Positions 13,574 through 20,972 of a DNA stretch of 20,972 nt are shown piece after piece. Origin of the DNA: GCA-2688105 sp964499445. Its GTDB lineage: Bacteria > Chloroflexota > Dehalococcoidia > Dehalococcoidales > GCA-2688105. The number at the start of each line of letters is the position of its first letter. Within the stretch, counting starts at the first letter, position 1. The notes below the pieces were generated by a model. The model had not been told where the DNA came from, searched no databases, and saw only the letters and a program-made list of their open reading frames with translations. The DNA is taken from NCBI GenBank assembly GCA_964499445.1, contig CAZCLE010000017.1:1-20972 (forward strand). The letters are read 5' to 3'. The position numbers were made by a program, and so were the translations under genes.

Positions 13574-15640
13574 GTGAAAAGGAAAATCTTTAGTATCTTA
13601 TTTGCTCTGGTGCTAGTGCTGAGCTTGGGACTGGTGACGGCGTTGCCGGTGGAGGCACAGCTGGCTGATGGTGATGTTACCATAGTCGTCCAGGACCAGG
13701 CAGGAAGCCCAATTGAGGGTGCTACGGCAAGGCTTCTGTTCTATGGTGGTGGCAAGGGTGGCTATAGTATGGATGGAAAAAGCACAGATGCCAACGGCAG
13801 CGCCACTTTTACTGCCGCCGAGATAGAAACTTGGCTTACGGCAAAAAGCTATGACCCATCGATTCAAATCTATGCCCAGCCCGGTGCTAAGGTTGAAACC
13901 GATACCGCCTATGGCAAGGTGCGAACCGTAGACCCAGAGGACGGATTCCCCTGCATACCGTATAACACCCCAGGTGTGACTTTAGTAGTCAAGTCTGCTA
14001 TGAGCTTCACTTACGAGATGATAATGATGAGCACGGAGCCAGTGCAGACGGTGTGGGATGACCCCAATAACGATTTCACCGTCACTACCACTCTGGCTGA
14101 TAGCCTTTCGGTAATCCCAGACGTAACCAAGATACGCTTAATTCGGAATCTGGTAGGTGGGCAGCCAGGGGCAGTGGACCCTGACGACGACTGGTACATG
14201 TGGAATGGCACAGGATACGAAAAGTGGATTGGAATTGCTACAGTAGAGGCTACCGCTACCGGTGCATCGGTATCAGCTAGCTTCTCCCAGGACATATTCA
14301 GCGACTGGTTGGTTGGCAATAAGACTGTAGTCAGGCCTGAATTCGGAGTCAATCGAACCGTTGACAGTGTCTCTTGCATCGATGACTACAATGCGGTGGA
14401 CATTATGCGCCCGTCTTCCTACATTCACCCTGCCCAGATAGATGACAGCACTCTGTTCTATCCCACCATCCAGGCAGCCATTGATGCCGCCTTACATGGC
14501 GACACCATCAATGTGGCGGCGGGGACATACGATGAGCAAGTAGTTATTAACAAGAATCTGACACTCCAAGGCGTTGGGGACAGCACCGTCATCCAGCCGT
14601 CTGGAGCCAGCGTACTGACCATGGTTAAGACTACGCCGTGGATTGGCGGCGGTACTAAAAAAATGGCAGCCATCGTCTGGGTTGATACGGCTGGTGAGAC
14701 GGCTACGGTAAAAGACCTCAAGATCGATGGTTCGGGAATCACAGAAGTACCCGCAGGAGTTGGAGGGGATTGGGTTTCTGGTCTCGCTTATCTTGAGACC
14801 AACGGTAAAATAGAAAACCTGACGGTCGTTGGAAACCCAGAGCTTGGTTGTCGTACCTGCGGCATATGGGCTTCTGCTACATCATCCTCTTCTACGGTAG
14901 AAGTGACACAGTGTACTGTTGAAGGTTACAACAGGGCAGGTATATACGCCCTTGGCGGAACACTGACAGCTGACTATAACCACAACGAGATTAATGGCCC
15001 GGGTGCTTACATTACACAAGTCCCCAATGGCATGTTCTTCCTTGAGGGTGCTACTGGTTCAGCCACTTATAACACCGTTACCGACTTAGGATATACCGGG
15101 GAGACGTATAGGAGTACTGGTATCGGAACATATAACGCTGGTACCGGTATCACATTCGGGCATAATACTATCTCCAATGTCCAGAATGCATTTGCCCTGT
15201 CCACAGGTACTAGTGGCACAATAGTCGAGTACAATAACATCTTTAACAACCACACTGGTGTCCGAATTGAAGCCGATGCCACGAACAGCATCATCCAGTA
15301 TAACAACATACACGACAACGATTTCGCCATACGATGCGGCCCTGAGATGGAAGACGGCAACGAGGCTCACTACAACAACTTCGTCAACAACTTAGGCCTT
15401 GAATGGACTAATGTAGGAGAAGGTTGCACGTACAAAGGTGCTGTCTGCAATATACATGAGACATACACGCTTGATGCCACCAACAACTGGTGGGGACATG
15501 CCAGCGGGCCCGGTGGGCCGTGTGGGAGAATCAATCCCAGCGGCAAATGTATTGGGAAGGGGGATTGTGTCAACGGCAAGGTCGATTGCGACCCCTGGCT
15601 TCGGAATCCAATTGAAAAGCTGAAAGAACCGAAAAAGTAA
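13574..15640 (+). CDS. Secreted right-handed beta-helix protein (NosD/pectate-lyase-like)
   Basis: 688 residues from a GTG with GGAGG at 13560-13564. The signal peptide is residues 1-28 (VEA/QL). Residues 33-135 look like a carboxypeptidase-regulatory-type Ig fold (V-Q-D-Q-A-G-S-P-I-E-G-A-T). From about 295, YPTIQAAIDAALHGDTINVAAGTY opens a parallel beta-helix with repeated N-x-I, G-I and N-N-x-I strands up to the typical ending ATNNWWGHASGPGGP near 636. The tail has five cysteines (CGRINPSGKC...C...C) and may be disulfide-bonded or bind metal. Catalytic residues for polysaccharide cleavage are not evident. It is secreted or attached to the cell surface and may bind glycans. It starts a run of three exported proteins. 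Confidence 0.8.
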   Translation: MKRKIFSILFALVLVLSLGLVTALPVEAQLADGDVTIVVQDQAGSPIEGATARLLFYGGGKGGYSMDGKSTDANGSATFTAAEIETWLTAKSYDPSIQIYAQPGAKVETDTAYGKVRTVDPEDGFPCIPYNTPGVTLVVKSAMSFTYEMIMMSTEPVQTVWDDPNNDFTVTTTLADSLSVIPDVTKIRLIRNLVGGQPGAVDPDDDWYMWNGTGYEKWIGIATVEATATGASVSASFSQDIFSDWLVGNKTVVRPEFGVNRTVDSVSCIDDYNAVDIMRPSSYIHPAQIDDSTLFYPTIQAAIDAALHGDTINVAAGTYDEQVVINKNLTLQGVGDSTVIQPSGASVLTMVKTTPWIGGGTKKMAAIVWVDTAGETATVKDLKIDGSGITEVPAGVGGDWVSGLAYLETNGKIENLTVVGNPELGCRTCGIWASATSSSSTVEVTQCTVEGYNRAGIYALGGTLTADYNHNEINGPGAYITQVPNGMFFLEGATGSATYNTVTDLGYTGETYRSTGIGTYNAGTGITFGHNTISNVQNAFALSTGTSGTIVEYNNIFNNHTGVRIEADATNSIIQYNNIHDNDFAIRCGPEMEDGNEAHYNNFVNNLGLEWTNVGEGCTYKGAVCNIHETYTLDATNNWWGHASGPGGPCGRINPSGKCIGKGDCVNGKVDCDPWLRNPIEKLKEPKK

Positions 15641-15834
15641 GGGCTGATATCGGCTGTATGCCGTGATTGTAACCGCCCGTTGGACTTGGGAAAAGATAGC
15701 CGACCACTTCCAGGCAAGGCACCTGGGTGAGCAGCGGTGCCGGAGCCAGGAGAAGCGGTCAGGTTTCAATATTATGATTATGCCGTAGTTCGAAGGGCAA
15801 GAATGAAACCTTAAAAAGAAGGGGGTGACCAAGA
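15641..15834 (+). promoter_or_regulatory. Intergenic region with long-range inverted repeat
   Basis: AGGTTTCA (15761-15768) pairs perfectly with TGAAACCT (15804-15811), 35 nt apart and just upstream of the ribosome site AAGGGGGTGA. No T-run follows the stem, so it is more likely a 5'-leader structure than a terminator. No clear promoter is visible. Confidence 0.4.
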
Positions 15835-16827
15835 GTGAAAAAGATTGCCATAGTGGGAGCCGTGGTATTGTTGCTGGCAACGGCAGTGCCGGCCATGGCC
15901 GGGCCACCGAAGATGCCGCCGCCAGGGGAGCATTACACATTCAACTGCGTGACGGAGGCAGGTCCATTTAGCGATACTTTTGATGGTGATTTGTCCCAGT
16001 GGACCAATATATCGGGCAGTGGAGCTATTGTGGAGGACAATGGCAACAATGTTTATGGGCGCACCGGGGGTTCCTATGTGGGTGCGGTGGTAGCTGTTAC
16101 CGGAAGCGAGTCCTGGGACGACTACGTGTTCGAGTTTGATGTAAAGAAAGTATCAGGTAACTACTTCAATGTTGTCTTCCGGTATGTCGACCAGAACAAC
16201 CACTATCTTCTGGAGCCATCCGCTGACGAGGTGCACATCGCCCTCTTCAAGAAGGTTGGTGGAGGCGGATACACTGAGCTGACTGCCACTCGCCCATTAC
16301 AAAATACTACGCCTAGCATATGGTACCACTACAAGATTGTAGTGCAGGGAGACTCCATTAAGATTTATGTTGACGATGTGCTGAAGTTCGACGTTACAGA
16401 CACGTCGCTTTCGGCAGGCAAAATCGGCGTAGGTGCGTACGCTGGCTCCACCGTTTACTTTGATAATGTTTACGTTGAAGGACCAAACGTCAAGGTCATG
16501 GGGGCAAACGAGATACTCGTTCCGGTTGATGGGTACGGAAAGCTGGGCTTTAAAGAAGGTTCGCCCTTCCAGATTCTGGACAACGACATGACCGACGGCC
16601 AGGCGTGGGTTCAGGTTCCCGCCGGGTTTTATGATACCTATGACCAGGCGCGTGGCAAGCCGGGCGGCGACTTATTCTGGGGGAACTACCATGCTCGGGC
16701 TGAACGAAAGCCGGTATGGGAGCAGCACAATGACCCTTTGAACTGGTGGTCTGGGAGGCAAGGAAACTGGAAATTTACCAATAACGGGGTTACCTGTTAT
16801 TCATTTCGTCTTTACCCGCTCCAGTAG
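15835..16827 (+). CDS. Secreted protein with LamG-like domain inserted in a second domain
   Basis: 330 residues from a GTG with AAGGGGGTGA upstream. The signal peptide is residues 1-22 (AMA/GPP). Residues 43-214 resemble a LamG/DUF1080-like concanavalin-type jelly roll (FSDTFDGDLSQWTNISGSGA, YVFEFDVKKV, IWYHYKIVVQGDSIKIYVDD, KIGVGAYAGSTVYFDNVYV). The segment before it (GEHYTFNCV) and the segment after it (from about 217: VKVMGANEILVPVDGYGKLG...FQILDNDMTDGQAWVQVP) together look like one secreted domain that I recall as continuous in other proteins. The jelly roll thus seems nested inside it. Sugar or polymer binding is likely from the fold; no catalytic residues are identified. The final part is Trp-rich (PLNWWSGRQGNWKF) and ends at CYSFRLYPL. 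Confidence 0.7.
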   Translation: MKKIAIVGAVVLLLATAVPAMAGPPKMPPPGEHYTFNCVTEAGPFSDTFDGDLSQWTNISGSGAIVEDNGNNVYGRTGGSYVGAVVAVTGSESWDDYVFEFDVKKVSGNYFNVVFRYVDQNNHYLLEPSADEVHIALFKKVGGGGYTELTATRPLQNTTPSIWYHYKIVVQGDSIKIYVDDVLKFDVTDTSLSAGKIGVGAYAGSTVYFDNVYVEGPNVKVMGANEILVPVDGYGKLGFKEGSPFQILDNDMTDGQAWVQVPAGFYDTYDQARGKPGGDLFWGNYHARAERKPVWEQHNDPLNWWSGRQGNWKFTNNGVTCYSFRLYPLQ

Positions 16828-16901
16828 CGTTTACTGTGTCTCCTGTTGTTTGACCGGTAACATATAAAAAGTGGGCAGGGTCCAGGCTCTGCATTGAATG
16901 A

Positions 16902-16932
16902 CTCGAGCTCGAGGAGGAGACCGCATGAGGTG
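16902..16932 (+). other. Strong ribosome site before a two-codon ORF
   Basis: GAGGAGGAG (16911-16919) is followed by ATG AGG TGA TAG from 16925: a start, one codon, then two stops in a row. The 12-bp palindrome CTCGAGCTCGAG (16902-16913) overlaps the ribosome site. It may be a minimal regulatory ORF or chance. Confidence 0.3.
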
Positions 16933-16967
16933 ATAGTGGTGGCGGAGAGCAGCTCAGCGAGCACGGG

Positions 16968-17034
16968 AGCTGGTTGATGTACTGTTTTGTAACACGTGCA
17001 GTGGTAGTTCTGAGCGCCGGGGACCAGCTTTTTT
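16968..17034 (+). terminator. Terminator-like structure with long loop
   Basis: AGCTGGT (16968-16974) pairs with ACCAGCT (17023-17029), immediately followed by six T (17029-17034). The 48-nt loop can form smaller stems (ACTG/CAGT), so it may be a branched terminator after the 15835-16827 gene or an attenuator before the large surface gene. Confidence 0.5.
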
Positions 17035-17090
17035 GCCAGTACTCTAAAGGGTGCTGCCCAAGACATGACTAAACAAGAAGCAGGTTAGCA

Positions 17091-20000
17091 ATGATAATGA
17101 AGGGGCTTAAGAACAAGGATATTAGCATAGGTAATTTTATAAGTAGGGCCTTGCTGGTAGCGGTGGTGTTGGTAATGCTGCTAATTGAAGGGGGTGTTCC
17201 AACTCCAATTGGTATCCTCTCGGTAGGCTCAGGCGAGGTCCTTTCCAGTCCTGACACTGAGCGGCTAAGTCCTGACACCCTGATAGACCAAACGGAACTT
17301 TTGGGTGGATTGAGTTATATTCAGGACGACCCGGATGACCCGGACGGCAACTGGCTGGAAGCCACCGGAGAGAATGTTGATACGATGGCTCATGTTGGGT
17401 TCCCAACTCCAGCGCTCAGTCCTACCCCGGGTACTAACCTTCAGGAATTCAGGATTTGGGTAAAGAAGATTGGTGGCACAGGTACACCAACTGTTAGAAT
17501 TGACTTATATGAAGGCGGTAGCTTTGTTGGGACAGTTCTAGCAGAAAGCGATGTTACCAGCACCGGTGGTCAACTTTTCTATGGCAAATGGAATGCTAGC
17601 TCATTAAGTACTCCAGATGGTAGTGCAGTTGAATGTTATATTTACGGCACCAGAACTGGAGGTGGAAAGAAAAATAGGGCTGCTGTATCAGTAGGTGCGG
17701 TGGAGTGGAATGTTGAGTATACTCTTCCACCTCCAGGCATCTCCCAGATTGTCTTCATCACTGGCCCCCAGACAATTAACGCCGGTGAAGCCTCCGGCAT
17801 CATGACCGTTCAGACCCGGGACGCCCTGGGTACTCCGTCTGATGTCACCAGCGATACCACCATAGACCTGTCCTCTAACTCGGCCACCGGCAGGTTTGAT
17901 ACCAGCCAATCGGGGCCCTTCGATGGCTTGGTAACCTCGGTAACCATACCCAGCGGCTCCAACTCGGCAAGCTTTTACTACAAGGATACCACTGTCGGCA
18001 TGCCAACCATTACCGCCGCAGAAAACCCGGGCCAGGGCTGGACAGACGCTACCCAGATGGAAACGGTTAATCATGCTGCCCTGGAGAAGTTCAGCTTTGC
18101 TCACGTAAATGACCCAATTGTCAATGTACCTTTCAGTATAACCATCACCGCTCAGGACCAGTATGATAACACTGTTACCAGTTATACCGGCACCAATACC
18201 TTAAGCGATTCCACCGGGACTATATCACCGACTACCACCGCCGCCTTTATAAACGGTGTCTGGACTGGAAACGTTACCATCTCCACAGTTCAGGACAAAG
18301 TCCTGATTACCACTACCGATGATGGTAAAACGGGAGTCAGTAATTCAATTGATGTCAGCCCGGCCGGCATCTCCCGGATTGTCTTCATCACTGGCCCCCA
18401 GACAATTACCGCCGGTGAAGCCTCCGACATCATGACCGTTCAGACTCAGGATGCCTCGGGTAACTCGTCTGATGTCACCAGCGATACCACCATAGACCTG
18501 TCCTCTAACTCGGCCACCGGCAGGTTTGATACCAGCCAATCGGGGCCCTTCGATGGCTTGGTAACCTCGGTAACCATACCCAGCGGCTCCAACTCGGCAA
18601 GCTTTTACTACAAGGATACCACTGTCGGCATGCCAACCATTACCGCCGCAGAAAACCCGGGCCAGGGCTGGACAGACGCTACCCAGATGGAAACGGTTAA
18701 TCATGCTGCCCTGGAGAAGTTCAGCTTTGCTCACGTAAATGACCCAATTGTCAATGTAGCTTTCAGTATAATCATCACCGCTCAGGACCAGTATGATAAC
18801 ACTGTTACCAGTTATACCGACACCAATACCTTAAGCGATTCCACGGGGACCATATCACCAACTACCACTACCGCTTTTATAAGCGGTGTCTGGACTGGAA
18901 ACGTTACCATCTCCACAGTTCAGGATGGCGTCTTGATTACCACTACCGATGATGGTAAAACGGGGACCAGCAATCTATTTAATGTTGACCCGGCTGCTAT
19001 CTCCCAGATTGTCTTCACTACCCCAGCCCGGACAATTAACGCCGGTGAAGCCTCCGGCATCATGACCGTTCAGACCCGGGACGCCCTGGGTACTCCGTCT
19101 GATGTCACCAGCAATACCACCATCAACTTATCCTCTACCTCACTTGCTGGCAAGTTTTCCTTAAGCGACTCATCCTGGTCAGACGTAACCTCAGTAACGA
19201 TAACGAATGGCACCAATTCCGCCAGCTTCTACTACAAGGATACCACTGCTGGGACACTAACCATTACCGCCGCTGAAACCCCGGACCAGGGGTGGACAGA
19301 TGCTAACCAGCCGGTAACAGTTAATGCTGGTCCCACCATACAGTTTACATTGACTGCTTCCAGTGGCGATGAATCAGTAACCCCGGCCAACCTGGAGCTT
19401 ACCCTATCGGCAGCATCCGGTCAGGATGTAACCGTTGATTATACTGTTACCGGCGGCACCGCCACCGGAGGCGGTGTAGATTATACTCTAGCTGCGGACA
19501 CTGCCACCATCACCAAGGGAAATCTCACCACCAACATAAACGTGGCGATAGTAGATGATACCTTAAATGAACCTGATGAGACCATCGTGGTTACCATATC
19601 GAATCCAACCAATGCCAACCTGGGGGCTAATACCCAACATACCTATGAAATTCTGGGTGAATTCGCGAGCATATTGACAAAGACGACGTCCGCTGGTGAT
19701 TATACTGTTGATAACAAGGCTGGGGCTGATACCGAGGTTGATAAATCAGGAGCTGGCACACTAGAGGTTTCTATAGCCAGATATAAATCAAACCCCTATG
19801 GTTCAGCGCCAAGCGGCTTTCAAGCTGCTGGCGACTATATTGATGTTCATCTCGATGACATTACAGGTGTTGACGAGATAGTAATCAGGAAGTACTACAC
19901 CAACGCTGATATTTCCGGGCTGGTAGAGTCATCTTTGCGGATATACTACTGGAACGGCACCGCCTGGACTCAATGCTCGGACAGTGGAGTGGATACTACA

Positions 20001-20972
20001 GACATTACTGGTCCCCCGGCTTATAGCGGCTATGTTTGGGCTAAGTTAAGGGAGGACACCACACCTGACCTGAGTCATCTACTGAGTAGTTCTTTCAGCT
20101 CGATGGCAAGCCCTGTTTCTCCAACTCCTACCCCTAGCGACGGAGGTGGTGGTAGTCCTCCAACACCATCCCCACCAGCTTCGTTACCCCCGCCAGGCAC
20201 TACTGACATATCAAACCTAGTTACTGCGGGTGGTGTGTTTACTCAAAGCATAATCATCCAGTCCGCTGACGGAGCATGCCAGCTAGCAATTGATAAAGGC
20301 ACAGTGGGTCTTACTAGTGATGGGCAGCCCATCAGCGAAATAAGTATCCTTAACATGGAAACCCCACCACCTCTACCTGAGGATTCTAATGTTATCGGAC
20401 TGGTTTACGACTTCGGACCTGATGGGGCCACCTTCGACCCGCCTATATTCCTCACCTTTACCTATGACGAGCGCCTGATACCGCCGGGAGCTGCTGAAGC
20501 AGACCTGGTTCCCGTTATGTGGGATGAGGAGACTGGAGGGTGGGTTGCCCTTGAGTTCTGGATTGTTGACCCCGAGACCAATACCATCACCGGACTAATC
20601 AGGCACTTCACTCCCTCTAGCATCCTGGCTTACATTCGCCCGGTAGCTTTTACCACCAGCGACATGCTCATAATTCCCACCGAGGTTAATACTGGTGAGA
20701 CGGTAAATATCTTTGTCTCAGTAACTAATACTGGTGGTCAGCCTGGTAGTTATGAGGCTACACTGAAAATAAACGGTGTAGCCGAAGCCAGCAGTAAGGT
20801 AACAATCGCTGCTGGTGACAGTGCACTGGTTAGCTTCAGCACCACTAAGGACACGGCTGGCACTTATTTACTAGAGATTGACGGTATATCCGGTTCGTTT
20901 ACAGTTAAGGAAAGGCCAGAAGCACCACCAACAGTAACACCGCCAACGGTGACACCGCCAGCAGTGACACCA
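17091..20972 (+). CDS. Giant surface protein with Ig-like, Calx-beta and CARDB domains (3' partial)
   Basis: 1294 codons open to the window edge without a stop; the ATG at 17091 has only a weak ribosome site. Residues 18-33 are hydrophobic (signal or anchor). A beta-sandwich of about 140 residues follows (73-213; SYIQDDPDDPDGNWLEATGE start). Then come Ig-like units A (TVQTxDAxGxxSDVTS) and B (FSITITAQDQYDNTVTSY) as A-B-A-B-A (217-746), a Calx-beta domain (about 750-855; NEPDETIVVTISNPTNA), an unnamed region, a Pro/Ser/Thr hinge (about 1007-1040), a beta domain with PEDSNVIGLVYDFGPDGATF (about 1040-1180), and a CARDB-like domain (about 1185-1275) entering a Pro-Thr tail. It is probably an adhesin or surface-layer protein, with a C-terminal anchor expected beyond the window. 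Confidence 0.85.
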   Translation, partial: MIMKGLKNKDISIGNFISRALLVAVVLVMLLIEGGVPTPIGILSVGSGEVLSSPDTERLSPDTLIDQTELLGGLSYIQDDPDDPDGNWLEATGENVDTMAHVGFPTPALSPTPGTNLQEFRIWVKKIGGTGTPTVRIDLYEGGSFVGTVLAESDVTSTGGQLFYGKWNASSLSTPDGSAVECYIYGTRTGGGKKNRAAVSVGAVEWNVEYTLPPPGISQIVFITGPQTINAGEASGIMTVQTRDALGTPSDVTSDTTIDLSSNSATGRFDTSQSGPFDGLVTSVTIPSGSNSASFYYKDTTVGMPTITAAENPGQGWTDATQMETVNHAALEKFSFAHVNDPIVNVPFSITITAQDQYDNTVTSYTGTNTLSDSTGTISPTTTAAFINGVWTGNVTISTVQDKVLITTTDDGKTGVSNSIDVSPAGISRIVFITGPQTITAGEASDIMTVQTQDASGNSSDVTSDTTIDLSSNSATGRFDTSQSGPFDGLVTSVTIPSGSNSASFYYKDTTVGMPTITAAENPGQGWTDATQMETVNHAALEKFSFAHVNDPIVNVAFSIIITAQDQYDNTVTSYTDTNTLSDSTGTISPTTTTAFISGVWTGNVTISTVQDGVLITTTDDGKTGTSNLFNVDPAAISQIVFTTPARTINAGEASGIMTVQTRDALGTPSDVTSNTTINLSSTSLAGKFSLSDSSWSDVTSVTITNGTNSASFYYKDTTAGTLTITAAETPDQGWTDANQPVTVNAGPTIQFTLTASSGDESVTPANLELTLSAASGQDVTVDYTVTGGTATGGGVDYTLAADTATITKGNLTTNINVAIVDDTLNEPDETIVVTISNPTNANLGANTQHTYEILGEFASILTKTTSAGDYTVDNKAGADTEVDKSGAGTLEVSIARYKSNPYGSAPSGFQAAGDYIDVHLDDITGVDEIVIRKYYTNADISGLVESSLRIYYWNGTAWTQCSDSGVDTTDITGPPAYSGYVWAKLREDTTPDLSHLLSSSFSSMASPVSPTPTPSDGGGGSPPTPSPPASLPPPGTTDISNLVTAGGVFTQSIIIQSADGACQLAIDKGTVGLTSDGQPISEISILNMETPPPLPEDSNVIGLVYDFGPDGATFDPPIFLTFTYDERLIPPGAAEADLVPVMWDEETGGWVALEFWIVDPETNTITGLIRHFTPSSILAYIRPVAFTTSDMLIIPTEVNTGETVNIFVSVTNTGGQPGSYEATLKINGVAEASSKVTIAAGDSALVSFSTTKDTAGTYLLEIDGISGSFTVKERPEAPPTVTPPTVTPPAVTP
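17739..19332 (+). repeat. Exact 630-bp tandem repeats in the surface gene
   Basis: Unit starts at 17739, 18369 and 18999 are exactly 630 bp (210 codons) apart; the third is cut after about 330 bp. Copies 1 and 2 are identical by reading over about 293 bp (17836-18128 against 18466-18758), including silent sites. Copies 1 and 3 are identical over 82 bp (17771-17852 against 19031-19112), where copy 2 differs. The pattern shows recent duplication plus gene conversion between units. Confidence 0.92.
20928..20972 (+). repeat. 15-bp Pro-Thr repeats at the window end
   Basis: Three in-frame 15-bp units (20928, 20943, 20958) encode P-T/A-V-T-P pentapeptides after the CARDB-like domain. They are a typical stalk spanning a cell wall and probably continue past the window. 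Confidence 0.8.

Noticed and set aside
16902..16913. CTCGAGCTCGAG as a cloning or adapter artefact
   Set aside because: Flanking sequence is continuous with a ribosome site and no vector-like sequence is seen; a chance palindrome is sufficient.
17688..18734. Two near-identical reading frames on the minus strand
   Set aside because: They are the reverse strand of repeat copies 1 and 2 of the surface gene; their similarity only reflects the 630-bp repeat.
1..20972. CRISPR array or insertion sequence
   Set aside because: No short regularly spaced repeats with unique spacers, no cas-like protein, no transposase and no terminal inverted repeats were seen.

Overview
The window looks like an accessory stretch of a bacterial chromosome with moderate GC. 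The protein style (GH3-family adenylating enzyme, 7TM-GAF-GAF-GGDEF-HD-GYP sensor, PAS-only sensors, MerR/excisionase-like regulators, large Ig/Calx-beta/CARDB surface proteins, secreted beta-helix proteins) suggests an uncultured Chloroflexota, probably Dehalococcoidia-like. That assignment is inferred from remembered protein families; no rRNA or universal marker is present.

Layout. (1) 1-2280 is a decayed region. It holds the 3' part of a tRNA-Thr(CGU), a neurotransmitter:sodium symporter gene cut off against that tRNA, a secreted transglutaminase-like protein, a small zinc-ribbon protein, a second truncated copy of the transglutaminase-like gene, and the 3' half of a decayed tRNA-Arg(UCU)-like gene. 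The pattern suggests repeated integration and deletion. (2) 2229-8634 is a regulatory and signalling block, all on +: a winged-helix protein, a ribbon-helix-helix protein, a GH3-family acyl-adenylating enzyme, then a c-di-GMP synthase/hydrolase sensor and a LuxR-type regulator with a degenerate receiver domain. Three 14-bp direct repeats sit just upstream of a near-consensus promoter that implies a leaderless mRNA for the sensor. (3) 8697-9132 is a frameshifted cyclic-nucleotide-binding (Crp-like) gene on -. (4) 9260-9805 encodes a small secreted protein, closed by a strong terminator. (5) 10036-13156 is a - strand block: a PAS-only protein whose 3' end appears lost, an XRE regulator with an ImmA/IrrE metallopeptidase, and an excisionase-like DNA-binding protein. 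(6) 13253-20972 is a + strand run of three exported proteins: a beta-helix protein, a protein with a LamG-like domain that appears inserted into another domain, and a giant surface protein with exact 630-bp internal repeats that runs off the window.

How the parts may work together. c-di-GMP turnover, PAS and cyclic-nucleotide sensing and DNA-binding regulators lie beside a set of secreted and surface proteins. A shift in surface or adhesion state is a reasonable inference, but nothing in the sequence links the regulators directly to the surface genes. The most distinctive observations are the iteron-promoter-leaderless arrangement at 4796-4879, the mosaic 630-bp repeats at 17739-19332, the domain insertion in the protein at 15835, and short ORFs with good ribosome sites placed upstream of several genes.
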